64,000 nt of DNA, taken from Meconema thalassinum (taxonomy: Eukaryota > Arthropoda > Insecta > Orthoptera > Tettigoniidae). Numbering within the stretch: the stretch's first letter is position 1; each line of letters starts with the position of its first letter. Under the pieces are notes generated by a model that was not told the DNA's origin, searched no databases, and saw only the letters and a program-made list of their open reading frames with translations. Below, in pieces: positions 21,139-30,269 of the stretch. Location: positions 224,338,467 through 224,402,466 of the forward strand of contig OX336388.2 in NCBI GenBank assembly GCA_946902985.2, read 5' to 3'. Position numbers and translations under genes: made by a program.

Positions 21139-21193
21139 AAAGTCAGAAAATGAAGGAGATATGGGCTAGGAAGAAGGCTCTTAAGAATGTCAT
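21139..21193 (+). pseudogene. LINE C-terminal fragment, part 2
   Basis: Reads SERMKEIWARRKAL-like codons, the usual extreme C terminus of type-alpha LINE ORFs, resuming after the inserted element and ending next to the hAT target duplication. Confidence 0.55.
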
Positions 21194-21364
21194 GTCATGA
21201 CTAGGGCCCAGATTCATATGCACTAAAAACTGCAAAAATATGCATGCACATATGCACTAAAATGTTGAAAATATGCACGAAAATATGCACTAAAAATAAA
21301 ACAAAATACACTTACCAAGAGTATTATTTAATTTTAACTCAGCTTTAGATTGATACACATGGTT

Positions 21365-21460
21365 CATTCCTTGCAAAATGTTGCATGACAGTAGGTTATC
21401 AAGAGTTTTTAAATGTTTTCAGGAGTCAATGACTTTCTGTTGTCGGACAGAATTAATTTA
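21365..21460 (-). pseudogene. hAT transposase C-terminal end, beyond the LINE
   Basis: Minus-strand codons read KLILSDNRKSLTPENI, then one stop and KLLITYCHA. This continues the hAT dimerisation region whose SVDVERSFS part lies on the other side of the LINE at about 25150-25175, proving the LINE split the gene. Confidence 0.85.
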
Positions 21461-21788
21461 TATTATTATTATTATTATTATTATTTATTTACCATAAATC
21501 GTACACGAAGTATGGAAGGCCTAGTGAAAAAGGGCAAGCCCCACATACATATTTCATGCTTCACAGGCACAGCTTACATCTACATTTGTTTTAACAATAT
21601 TTACAACTTTTACAAAGATATTTGCAGTATTTACATATTTAGGATATTGACATAGTACATTTTCCTGTTCACTCACTCTCTCACGCACGCACTTTCATAA
21701 CCTCAATCACTCGATACATTCATTCATTCATTCCATTCAGATACTCATTCATTCAGCGGTACAATCAATCACTCATACATACGTTTAT

Positions 21789-24700
21789 TTATACAATGTA
21801 CCTTTTTACGTACGGCTTGAATTTCCTAAGAGGCAAGATCTTGGCATCCCCTGGCAGCGCGTTCCATAACCGCGCTGAGCGGCCGTAGAAACCTGTCAGG
21901 TAAGCATTGCTACGTGCGAAGGGCGGAACGAGGGTTACACCTCGTCCTCTCCGAACTGAGCGATATGCCAATGACAGTCGGCAAAAAGGGTCAATATTAA
22001 TGGAACCTGTAAGGGATTTTTTAAGAAAAATTAGATCAATTTGTTTGGCTGTTGCCTCTATAGATGGAAATTTTGACAAAGGGGAAGGGGAATAATGAGC
22101 TATTAGCCTCTCAGCGCGGCGCTGTACACGCTGGAGCTTGTTCATGTTTTCCGCTGTAGTGGGATGCCAAGCAGGTAAGCCGTACGTTAATATCGGACGG
22201 ACCATGCATGTGTAAGCCATCCTGAAGGCTCTAGGTTTACAACCTCTCATGTTTCTGTGCAAGAAACCCAGAACTTTGGTGGCCTTACATCTTGCCTCTT
22301 CACTTTGAATATTCCAATTCAGGGTGTCGGAGATTGTTACCCCTAATAGCTTTAAGTTTGTGCACTGAGGGATGAGACTGTTCATAATTTTGTATTCATT
22401 CTCAATGGGTTTTTGTGACCTGGTTATTCTTATGTATTTACATTTTCGTACATTTATATTTAAATTATTCACAGAACACCACAGCGATAAGTTGTCCAGA
22501 TCTGATTTAAGACAGAGGGAATCTTCTTCACATTTAATGCCCCTGTATAGCACGGTGTCATCTGCATATAGTGACATTGATGAGGTGACACAGCCAGGAA
22601 GATCGAGCACATATATAGTGAAGAGAAGAGGTCCGATCACAGAGCCCTGAATCACTCCAGAAGTAACTTGAGCAGTCTGCGATCGAGCTCCTCCGTACAC
22701 CACACACTGTGTTCGACCCTCTAGGAATGACCTCACCCATGCAAGTAAGCTACCCCGTATGTTAAGCTGCTGTAGCTTTAACAAAAGTCTTTCATGAGAC
22801 ACTTGATCGAAGACCTTAGCCCAATCCAGTGCAATACAGTCCACTTGTTTCACTTCTGGCTGATTCAAGTAGAACTGAAACTCATCAATGACTTTTGTCA
22901 ATAGAGTAGTGCAAGAACGACCAGGAAGAAAACCGTGCTGATTTGGGTCGAGCAGATTGTTCTCCCGTAGGAATTCCAGCACACTGTTTGCTACTAGCCG
23001 CTCCATACATTTACAAATTATAGATGTTAGACACACCGGTCTGTAATTTGCAGCATCTTCTTTGTCACCTTGCTTATAGATTGGCACCACGTTAGCACAT
23101 TTCCACCCACACGGCACAGAACCTTGGTTGATAGACAGGTTGAATAACGCACTCAGAGAGGGCGCTAATGCTTCCGCACACTGCAGCAGGATCCGTCCGG
23201 GAACATCATCTGGGCCGGTCGCCGCATGTGGTCTAATCTTCCGTAGGCTCTGAATCACCTCAGTTGTTGTGAAGTACAGGTTGGAGAGAGGGAGGGGTGG
23301 AAGTGATGACCTTGGCAGAAGCAGGTCCGTGGTCATATCCGGCTTAGAAAAGTTCTGCTTGAAACTGTCACTGAACGCTGTTGCAATATCTTGGGGTGCA
23401 CTTAGGAATTTACCGTTACAGTGAAATGAGGCTGGCGCAGCGGTGCCGCGTCTTCTGGACAAAAATTTCCACATTTCACTGGTGCTGCTTATTTTGTGAA
23501 TATAATTGTCGTATGTTTCGCGAATTAATTTCTTTGTTTGGTTCCTGATGTTCTTGTATTTTTCCCACATGATGTCAGTTGAGCAACTTTTCCATTTCTT
23601 GTATAAAACGTTCCTTTTCCTAATCATTTTAATGACTTCCTTCGTCACCCAAGGAGAATTTTTCTTCCCACTAATGGTTACTTTCGGTATTGCTATATCC
23701 ACACATTCAAAGAAACAATTTCGCCAGGCGTGCCACACTGAGTTGATGTCGCTGGTGTCCAGAATACATGGGGTGGGAAGGTGTTTGAGGAATAAAGATG
23801 ATAGCAGTTTCCAGTCTGCCTTTTTGTAATTGTATACTGTCCTCACTGTGCTCTTGCTGCGTGGTTTGTTGTAATGCAATGTGGTAAAGATGGCTGCGTG
23901 ATCACTGAAACCGGGTATGACTTCAGCTTTCTGTACGGAGGAAGGAAGGCTTGTGAGGAATAGGTCTATTGTGGAGCGTGTAGTTTGTGTGATTCGAGTT
24001 GCTTCGGTTATTAATTGGTCAAGGAATAAATCGTAGAATGCGGTAAGGAATTCATTAGCAATGGGATCCTTGGGAGTGGGAGGAGAGTTTTGCCAGTCTA
24101 TTTCTAAATTAAAATCGCCTGTTATGTAAATGGCCTTGTATTTGTGCTGGATGTATTGTACACGACGGAGGGACTCCAAAAGTTCATCATTGATGTGCCG
24201 AGTTGAATTTGGAGCACGGTATACAGAGCCTATTAGAAATGTATTGTTCGTACACGTGAATTCCACCCACACAGCCTCAGCATCAGTTTCAAGCTCCCGT
24301 TGGCGAACAGGCCTTAACTCAGGTTTCATGGCTATTAGTACCCCTCCCCCTGATGTCCAGGTTCGATCTTTGCGGAACATGGTGTATGTTACCGGAAATA
24401 TTTCTGGGTCGTTAGTGGATTTTTTCAGCCATGTCTCCCCTGAACACACAATTGACGGATTAAGTGCTGTGAGACAAGAACGCAGGTCCGGTTGTTTGGA
24501 GGGACATGTTACACTTCGAGCATTGAAGGAAAAAATGGACAATGCTTTGCCATCCGAGGGTGTTACGTCACTATCTACGCTATTTGCACTCTGTGTCGAT
24601 GTATTAAAAAATGAGTTAGAGAACTGAGGTAAAGAACAGTTCCAACACAGCCACGATTGTTTCCCAGAGGTGATTATTTTGTGTTTTGAAGCACTGATTT

Positions 24701-25133
24701 TTGCACAAGTTCTGTGCGCTTGAGAGTGGCAAGATGTACATGTCACAAATAACTGATTCACACGACCCTTCGAATCACAAATTATACACACCTTATTCGG
24801 CCCTGGGTTCATCTCCACATCTCCACTGAGAGCCACAGACAGCACCACGAGATGTAATAATGTAGCGGGCGGTCTGGCAACCCCGCGCAGTGCTGGACGC
24901 CCTCTGCCTGCTGCCGTGACTATCAGCCCCTCGCTTCCACACCATGCGAGAGAGGATATATTGAGTTTACAAACTACCATGAGGTGTTCCTTCAGGTCCG
25001 ATTTCACACACGAGTCTTCAATTGTTAAAGAATGATCGAGGATCTTTTTCGAGGCACCCACTGAGCTTTTTACTAGGTAGAACACGAGGAAAAGTTGGAG
25101 CACTCTAACTGCTACACACCTGCTGGCCGCCAT
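21789..25133 (-). CDS. LINE polyprotein: signal-like N terminus, 2A-like motif, PHD-like finger, endonuclease, reverse transcriptase
   Basis: Encodes a 1,114-residue non-LTR retrotransposon protein that would nick target DNA and reverse-transcribe its RNA there. I start at ATG 25133 because the 15 upstream codons in frame belong to the interrupted hAT gene. Residues 6-27 are hydrophobic (QLFLVFYLV), like a signal peptide or anchor. LSGDVEMNPGP ends at residue 112 and fits the 2A consensus DxExNPGP, at which ribosomes skip a peptide bond. A Cys/His finger follows (C-x2-C repeated, residues about 115-165). The endonuclease-like part has SFNARSV, GETW, GGGVLIAM, TGDFN and SDHAA. RT motifs include GPDDVPGRIL, NYRPVCLTS, HGFLPGRS, SGVIQGSV and catalytic YADD at about residue 856. 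The frame has no stops. CR1/L2 affinity is inferred from the 2A-finger-endonuclease-RT order. RNase H and a zinc knuckle are not evident. Confidence 0.93.
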   Translation of the reverse strand: MAASRCVAVRVLQLFLVFYLVKSSVGASKKILDHSLTIEDSCVKSDLKEHLMVVCKLNISSLAWCGSEGLIVTAAGRGRPALRGVARPPATLLHLVVLSVALSGDVEMNPGPNKVCIICDSKGRVNQLFVTCTSCHSQAHRTCAKISASKHKIITSGKQSWLCWNCSLPQFSNSFFNTSTQSANSVDSDVTPSDGKALSIFSFNARSVTCPSKQPDLRSCLTALNPSIVCSGETWLKKSTNDPEIFPVTYTMFRKDRTWTSGGGVLIAMKPELRPVRQRELETDAEAVWVEFTCTNNTFLIGSVYRAPNSTRHINDELLESLRRVQYIQHKYKAIYITGDFNLEIDWQNSPPTPKDPIANEFLTAFYDLFLDQLITEATRITQTTRSTIDLFLTSLPSSVQKAEVIPGFSDHAAIFTTLHYNKPRSKSTVRTVYNYKKADWKLLSSLFLKHLPTPCILDTSDINSVWHAWRNCFFECVDIAIPKVTISGKKNSPWVTKEVIKMIRKRNVLYKKWKSCSTDIMWEKYKNIRNQTKKLIRETYDNYIHKISSTSEMWKFLSRRRGTAAPASFHCNGKFLSAPQDIATAFSDSFKQNFSKPDMTTDLLLPRSSLPPLPLSNLYFTTTEVIQSLRKIRPHAATGPDDVPGRILLQCAEALAPSLSALFNLSINQGSVPCGWKCANVVPIYKQGDKEDAANYRPVCLTSIICKCMERLVANSVLEFLRENNLLDPNQHGFLPGRSCTTLLTKVIDEFQFYLNQPEVKQVDCIALDWAKVFDQVSHERLLLKLQQLNIRGSLLAWVRSFLEGRTQCVVYGGARSQTAQVTSGVIQGSVIGPLLFTIYVLDLPGCVTSSMSLYADDTVLYRGIKCEEDSLCLKSDLDNLSLWCSVNNLNINVRKCKYIRITRSQKPIENEYKIMNSLIPQCTNLKLLGVTISDTLNWNIQSEEARCKATKVLGFLHRNMRGCKPRAFRMAYTCMVRPILTYGLPAWHPTTAENMNKLQRVQRRAERLIAHYSPSPLSKFPSIEATAKQIDLIFLKKSLTGSINIDPFCRLSLAYRSVRRGRGVTLVPPFARSNAYLTGFYGRSARLWNALPGDAKILPLRKFKPYVKRYIV
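24798..24821 (-). other. 2A-like ribosome-skipping motif in the LINE ORF
   Basis: Codons for DVEMNPGP (LINE residues 105-112), preceded by a leucine/valine-rich stretch (LLHLVVLSVALSG), the context typical of 2A peptides. Separation would fall between the final glycine and proline, releasing an upstream product of about 111 residues from the endonuclease/RT protein. Function in this species is inferred. Confidence 0.85.
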
Positions 25134-25142
25134 CTTGTTGTT
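25124..25142 (-). promoter_or_regulatory. YY1/Pho-like motif at the LINE 5' end
   Basis: AACAAGATGGCGGCC sits at the start of the element, overlapping the ATG. It matches the AAGATGGCGGC form of the YY1/Pleiohomeotic site, a factor known to position initiation of human L1. Its role here is inference; the motif may simply be the start-codon context. Confidence 0.4.
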
Positions 25143-25146
25143 CCTT

Positions 25147-26455
25147 GCTGAAAATGATCGTTCTACGTCGACGGACATAACTGGGCATTACTTGTACACT
25201 GACACTGACTGCTGTGAACATTGTTCTGGTAAAGTATGCCTGATTCCACTTATGTAGTTGCTTATGGATTGAATCTTCTTCAGTACTGGGTTTAAGTCCA
25301 ACACAGCACTGAGCTTCCTTTTCACTTTTTCTCCAGTTTCACCAGGGACACCATTTAAAGAACTAATGGTGTCTTGAATTAACTGAAGGCATTCGTGTAG
25401 AGGTGCATTGCGAGTTTCTAGGCCCTTAATCGCATTCGAAAGTGACGAATAATGCACATGGATGAAACTAATATCTTGATATTCACTTTCAGATTCAAAT
25501 GCGCACTTTGCTTCACGAACACACGCAGCATGACTATCGTCAATACTTGTAACTACATCTTTCACTTCATTAAAGTACACCTGCTAGAACGATACTGCGG
25601 ATAACCTAGTTCCCCATCTTGTGAGAACAGGTTCCGGCGGAAGATAAACCTGAGGCAGGAGAGGTTTGTTCAACTGTACACGAGACGGTGCTTTTAGGAA
25701 CAGTTTCTTCCCACTTGAAATTACTTTGCTGACAGACGGAGAGAACGTACGTATCTCTTCTGCAATACGATGCAATCCATGGATCAAACATGTGACATGG
25801 ATGAGATTTGGAAAAAATACTCCAAGAGACTGACCGGCTTTCAACATATACGGTACGAAGCTGCATCTGTGACTAAAAGGCGCACTTTGTAACAATCACT
25901 TTCCAATTCACTAGGCCACGGAAGTCGCAGGGAATCGTTAACAAATCTTGCAACTGTAGCGTGGTTGTTTTTTTCAAGCACTTTGCATGAAAGTAAATGA
26001 GGTTTGCCAGGTTCTTCTGGACATAATTTACCCACGATGGAGTTCGCAATGTATCGACCACACCAATCTGTTGTTTCATCTACCGATATCCATATACAGT
26101 TCCCTCCTATGTCAGACCGTATCGAATCCACGACAGAAGCGTGAAGTGAAAGTAAATAGTTCTTCCTAAGGGTAGATTCATCTGGTATCCTTTGATTTGC
26201 ACAATACTTTTCAAGAAACGAGCGTAGATGTGGATTATTCAATTTATGCAGTGGAATGTTGCTATATACAAAAGCTTCACAGAGATCAGCAGAGAATGTA
26301 ATAACTTCACACCGCGTTTTAATGTCAGCTAAAATTAGCTGTTGCGTATTCTCACTCTGTTCTTTTGATCGAAGATGTGAAGTCGTTTTCGAATGCTGCT
26401 CAAGTTGAAATTCTTTATCGCATTTTGCACTCTTCTCGCACACTTGACAGTACAC
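25147..26455 (-). pseudogene. hAT transposase (BED finger to dimerisation motif), broken
   Basis: Would be the cut-and-paste transposase of the surrounding element. Minus-strand reading from about 26455: a BED-like C2H2 finger (YCQVCEKSAKC, then HSKTTSH), VDETTD with a catalytic-type aspartate, LLVTDAAS with a second one, then [14 protein letters not shown], the hAT insertion-domain Cys-His region. SVDVERSFS marks the C-terminal dimerisation region just before the LINE. Defects are a frameshift near 25860, an in-frame stop at 25584-25586 and one at 25188-25190, then the LINE. No in-frame ATG is visible upstream of 26455. The family resembles the BED-containing hAT transposases common in insects. 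Confidence 0.9.
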
Positions 26456-26951
26456 TACATCACCGTCACTTGAATAGTCACTATTGCCTGATATGCACGG
26501 TTTTATTAAAATGACCTAGAGCTCTTATCTTTAGGCATTTTTACAGTTTAATCTGGTAAAACACTGCAATAAACGAAGAGCAAGTTAACAGATGAACGCA
26601 CTTGTTTACGCAAACCTTAGGAGGCTACTGTTAGAAGAAAGTACATAGGACTGAAGGAAATAGCTGTTTTGAAAGGGTCAGTATCCATCTACCCGCTCGT
26701 TCTGTCTTGCGACATTGAAAGCACATTCCTTGACCAGGGAAGGCTTATCGTGTTGCCAAGGGATGTACAACATATGGAGTTCATTAGAGTTTTCATTTCG
26801 TTCAGAAATCTTGGATTGATTGATCACACACGAGAGAAATATATAGGCTATCCATATATGCACTAACGTTCAAAATATTCACTAACGTTCTAAATATGTA
26901 TTTGCATATGCGCATATGCATTTTAAAAAAAATCCGGGCCCTAGTCATGAC

Positions 26952-27137
26952 CCATGTGATTTTAGCCTCTCTTCCCATCTAGGGGCCTTTAGGGCTGTAT
27001 CAAAGGTAGGGGACTTGTTAACTTTTGACTTAATGGATTAGGATGTTGAGGGTTGGTACATTGTATCAAACTGGCCAGAATATGAACTGGGGTTAGGGTG
27101 GTGGGAAGAATAAGGAATTTTGGAAATGGGTAAGGTT
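26952..27137. other. Unassigned spacer
   Basis: Flank of the hAT; its start (CATGTGATTTTAGCCTCTC) lines up with nothing else in the window. No coding or RNA signal. Confidence 0.35.
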
Positions 27138-27155
27138 AGGGAGAAGTGGAATGCA

Positions 27156-27450
27156 AGCCTCCATGGCTTAGGCGGCAGCACGCCGGCCTCTCACCGCTGG
27201 GTCCGTGGTTCAAATCCCGGTCACTCCATGTGAGATCTGTGCTGGACAAAACGGAGGCAGACAGGTTTTTCTCCGGGTACTGCGGTTTTCCCTACCAAAA
27301 ATTTCATTCCAGCAACACTCTCCACTATCATTTCATTTCATCTGTCATTCATTTAATCATTGCCCCAGGGGAGTGCGACAGGCTTTGCCAGCCGGCACAG
27401 TTCATATCCTCGCCGCTAGATGGAAGCAGGCTGTGGATTTTCATTTTTTC
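27156..27450 (+). mobile_element. SINE-B copy with 18-bp target duplication
   Basis: Plus-strand SINE-B: A-box TGGCTTAGGCGGCAGC, B-box GTGGTTCAAATCCCGG, 3' end GGAAGCAGGCTGTGGATTTT. Flanked by perfect direct repeats AGGGAGAAGTGGAATGCA at 27138-27155 and 27451-27468. The length and identity of the duplication suggest a young copy. Confidence 0.95.
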
Positions 27451-27468
27451 AGGGAGAAGTGGAATGCA

Positions 27469-27898
27469 GCAGAGCTTAAAAAAACAGGGTGAGCCAGGAC
27501 TCGTAGGGTACTTAATTATTGCAAGAGACAAGAATAAAGAGTAAGGACAGTTAACAACATGCCAGAGGCAGCGTGCAGAGGACCCGCGGATCACTGGGCG
27601 CCACCCCAAGTGGGCCGGCCGTGGCCGACCACCCGAGCAGTTGCACAGCAGGGCCGCGGGGCAAGTAGGGGGTAATGTGAGAGTACTTGGAGTGTGGGAG
27701 AGCTAATAAGGGGTAATTAGCTTTTGGAGGATGTGTAGAATGCTTGTAAGGGCTGTGTTATCTAGTTTAGAGGTGCTTGGAGGAGAAATGGGCAGAGAGA
27801 GAAAGAAAGGGATGTGTTGGCGCATGTGAGATCGCTGGAACTGCCTGTGTTGATGTTTGTGAATCCAATCCCAGCTCATCTAGCTGAAAACCATTTTG
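27469..27898. other. Unassigned, partly GC-rich sequence
   Basis: GC-rich between about 27560 and 27665, then G-rich. No family, coding or RNA assignment. Confidence 0.4.
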
Positions 27899-27908
27899 GT
27901 TAACTTAC

Positions 27909-28313
27909 GTAGTCCATAGTTGGCTCATTCAAAGAAAGAAGAGGAAGAAGAAGAATAACGTATGGCATCGGATGCTGGGTGCAAGCTTTGTTATTTGACG
28001 CCCAGAGGGCAGCTTGCATGTCGAATTTTGTTGTTCCTTGAAGTATTATGAAAGTCAAGGTGGTTAGATATCTTTCTAGTAGTGAAATGAGGAACTTTGT
28101 GTTGGCGGAAAATCCCGAGATTAATTTTGCCATTATGAACACGGTCTATTGAATTCAAATGGGTCTTTGACATGCCAACATCGTATGACATGAGTGTCGT
28201 GATATTTGTCGCGTTTCAAAAATCACTTACCACGGCCAGGAGCGAACTTGCAAGCTTGGGGTTTGGTAGTACGACACGATAACCACTCACCCACCGTCGC
28301 AAGCATCCGTTAT
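27909..28313 (-). mobile_element. SINE-C copy 1, with target duplication
   Basis: Minus-strand element: tRNA-like head at the right end (GGTGGGTGAGTGGTTATCG, B-box-like GCAAGTTCGCTCCTGG), body with GACATGCCAACATCGTATGA. Its A-rich 3' side on the left holds the AAGAAGAAG stretch. GTTAACTTAC flanks it at 27899-27908 and 28314-28323. It provides the unoccupied version of the site where a MITE entered copy 2 (AGATTAATTTTGCC). Confidence 0.82.
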
Positions 28314-28325
28314 GTTAACTTACAT

Positions 28326-28640
28326 CAATAGGAGAGTGCCCTCGGTGGCCTAGTTGCTAGCATGCTGAGCTTCTGTGCCTAAAATTTGTAGGATAGTTTG
28401 ATAACGCTATATTAGCAATGAAGGAAATTGTAAATCTGGATCGCCACTGTAGATGATTCATTACGGAAGAGTGCCCTACAGGCAAATATAAAATGACTCT
28501 AGCCTGAAGTAATGTGATAAACGGTTCCAGGCTAGTGCTCAGAAGTAACGGGGGGAGTTTTAGTCGGTAGCCTGCCACTCAGGAGCAGGAGCCCGACACA
28601 CTGTGCGGAAATGCATTTCTTCCCCTAAAAAAATAAAAAT
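28326..28640 (+). mobile_element. SINE-D-related copy with internal deletion
   Basis: Head CTCGGTGGCCTAGTTGCTAG and CTGAGCTTCTGTGCC as in SINE-D, but the sequence jumps directly to AAAATTTGTAGGATAG, skipping about 230 bp that includes the B-box. The rest diverges from other SINE-D copies and ends in an A/T-rich tail. Confidence 0.55.
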
Positions 28641-28664
28641 AATATATATACTGTATATATATTA

Positions 28665-29582
28665 CTAACTGTTACCCGCGGCTTCGCCCGCAATAACAAT
28701 TGGAATCCCGTTATAACATTAGTTATATAAATAGATAAGCATCGGTCGTAGTGGAAAATAATTCTATCACCTGAAACCAAAAATGCATGGGACGAAAAAA
28801 AAAACCCATCAAAATATCATGTTGGTTTCGGAACCTAAAAGACGTGAAAAATATAATAAAAGTATTTAAAAAAGCAATTTTTTGAAATTTCATTCGAATC
28901 AATTTTTATGTCATTCCTGGGACTTAGAAAATTCCGACCAAAAAGTACAAAATCATTAATAACTCCGTAAGTATTCGTCGTATGATGAAATAGCAAGAGA
29001 CAAAATAGATGTAATGTGTTATTGTCTACAACATAGGCCATGTATAATTTTACACTCAGACATATTACGTCCCCCCCCCCATAATTTCACCCCTCCCCAT
29101 GGGCCCCTTAAATTGGATTTATGAAAAAACGGTCAAACACCTATTTACTTATTTTTTATGCTGATTTTTTCCCGCTGAGTTCCAAACTCCTGGCCTATGT
29201 CGTTTAAGGGATACACGCTCCGTTAGGAATCCTTCAACACCCACTTTTCACCCCTTTCACCTCATAATATACACCACATCGAAAAACCCTCAGACATGTG
29301 TCTTCTTATTTTTAATGATGAGTTTATATGCCGAGTATCCCATCCCCAAATGAAACCAATCGGGAGATATTGCTAGTCAATGAAATGCAGCTCTACCCCC
29401 TTAACACCCCTTTAGAACCTGAATATCCAAAAATCCTTTCTTAGTGGGCGTTTGCGGCCCTTGAGGAAGCTGCATACCAAATTTCATTCCAATCCGTTTG
29501 GTGGTTTCTGAGATTTCGTGATGAATGAATCAGTCAGTCAGTCGGTGAGTGAGTGAGTGGTATTTGAGCTTTATATAGTAGA
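28665..29582 (-). mobile_element. Non-autonomous Helitron-like element, minus strand
   Basis: On the minus strand: 5' TCTACTATATAAAGC at 29582 after an A, (CACT)-type repeats next, and a 3' GC-rich hairpin GCGGGCGAAGCCGCGGG (28675-28691) followed by TAACAGTTAG before a T (28664). This is the organisation, and nearly the sequence, of widely reported insect Helitron 3' ends, with TTAG in place of CTAG. No Rep/helicase coding sequence; 918 bp. Confidence 0.75.
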
Positions 29583-30180
29583 TTAACATAACGGGATGTC
29601 ACCAACCAATAGAAAAAAAAAAGAAACGATCGAATCATTTATTTGTGTTAGTGCCAAAGGCGGTGAAAGTTGAAGATACGGTATTTGTTGAGTTCCAGTA
29701 GTCCTAGGCCATGCCATGTTCGCGTGTTGTGCAGTCGTCACCCACCTGCTGCTTCAGGAGGCCATGAGGAGACGCGCGCGTTTTTGCTGCCGCCAGCGCT
29801 ACCAATCGGAAACAAGACTAATTATTGTTATATACCTTGTTACAAATAGTTAATGTCTCGAGACAAGTAATTGGTTATATTGCTAATGATTATTAGGAAC
29901 GATTTAATTTGGTTTCTTAATTAGTTTGTTTGAGTTAGTAATTATGAAGGTGGTAGGTACACAGTTCGGTTGATTCGTGTCGTTCAATTGTTCTAATGAC
30001 CATGCTTCGTGTGCGTTGACCATGTCCTTCTGGTAATAATGATTTTTCTTATTACCTGTTGGTAATGGGGTGGAAGAACCTCCCAGGTTCACTGCATTCT
30101 TCTCTTTTAACTTGTTTTTATTGTCATTGGTTGTCCGCCTTTTAGTGTAGTGGTTAGCATTCTTGTGTGTCACCTGTGAG
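29583..30180. other. Unassigned sequence
   Basis: No repeat partner and no convincing frame; the 89-residue minus frame at 29904-30173 is low-complexity Asn/Lys/Thr-rich. Confidence 0.4.
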
Positions 30181-30269
30181 GTCTAAGTTTGATGATAATA
30201 ATATTGATACTGTAATAATATGGAAAGAAAAATTCATAACAACGAACTCGACATTACATACGTGTGGAA
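30181..30269 (+). pseudogene. LINE type-alpha fragment, part 1
   Basis: Short left part of a LINE tail, ending in the target ACATACGTGTGGAA where SINE-C copy 2 entered; the right part continues at 31249. Codons around TNNELxxYV connect to RITDLMRKRRISFYGHI on the other side. Confidence 0.55.

Larger units (their letters stand above)
21461..25146 (-). mobile_element. Non-LTR retrotransposon (CR1/L2-like) with 2A motif, apparently full length
   Basis: Inserted in the hAT transposase. On the minus strand it starts about 12 bp before the ORF's ATG (AACAAGATGGCGGCC at the 5' end) and ends with an (AAT)n tail at 21461-21485. It carries one uninterrupted ORF and a 3' UTR of about 300 bp with (GAAT)n-like repeats. 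No unambiguous target duplication; both edges are set by where the hAT reading resumes. Intact coding and a full 5' end suggest a fairly recent insertion. Confidence 0.85.
21202..26943 (-). mobile_element. hAT transposon, copy 1
   Basis: Terminal inverted repeats TAGGGCCCAGATT (21202) and AATCCGGGCCCTA (to 26943), flanked by a perfect 8-bp duplication GTCATGAC at 21194-21201 and 26944-26951, as expected for hAT. Subterminal regions are rich in TGCATAT and TGCAC motifs on both sides. The transposase is on the minus strand and broken. A 3.7-kb LINE inserted in its last third. A second, more decayed hAT with the same TIR start lies at 36972-40142. Confidence 0.95.

Noticed and set aside
24130..24627. 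165-residue plus-strand frame opposite the LINE
   Set aside because: It is the antisense shadow of the endonuclease-encoding part of the LINE ORF.
21789..25178. LINE protein start at the first ATG (25178)
   Set aside because: The first 15 codons, including SVDVERSFS, are the hAT dimerisation motif of the interrupted transposase; the LINE starts at ATG 25133.
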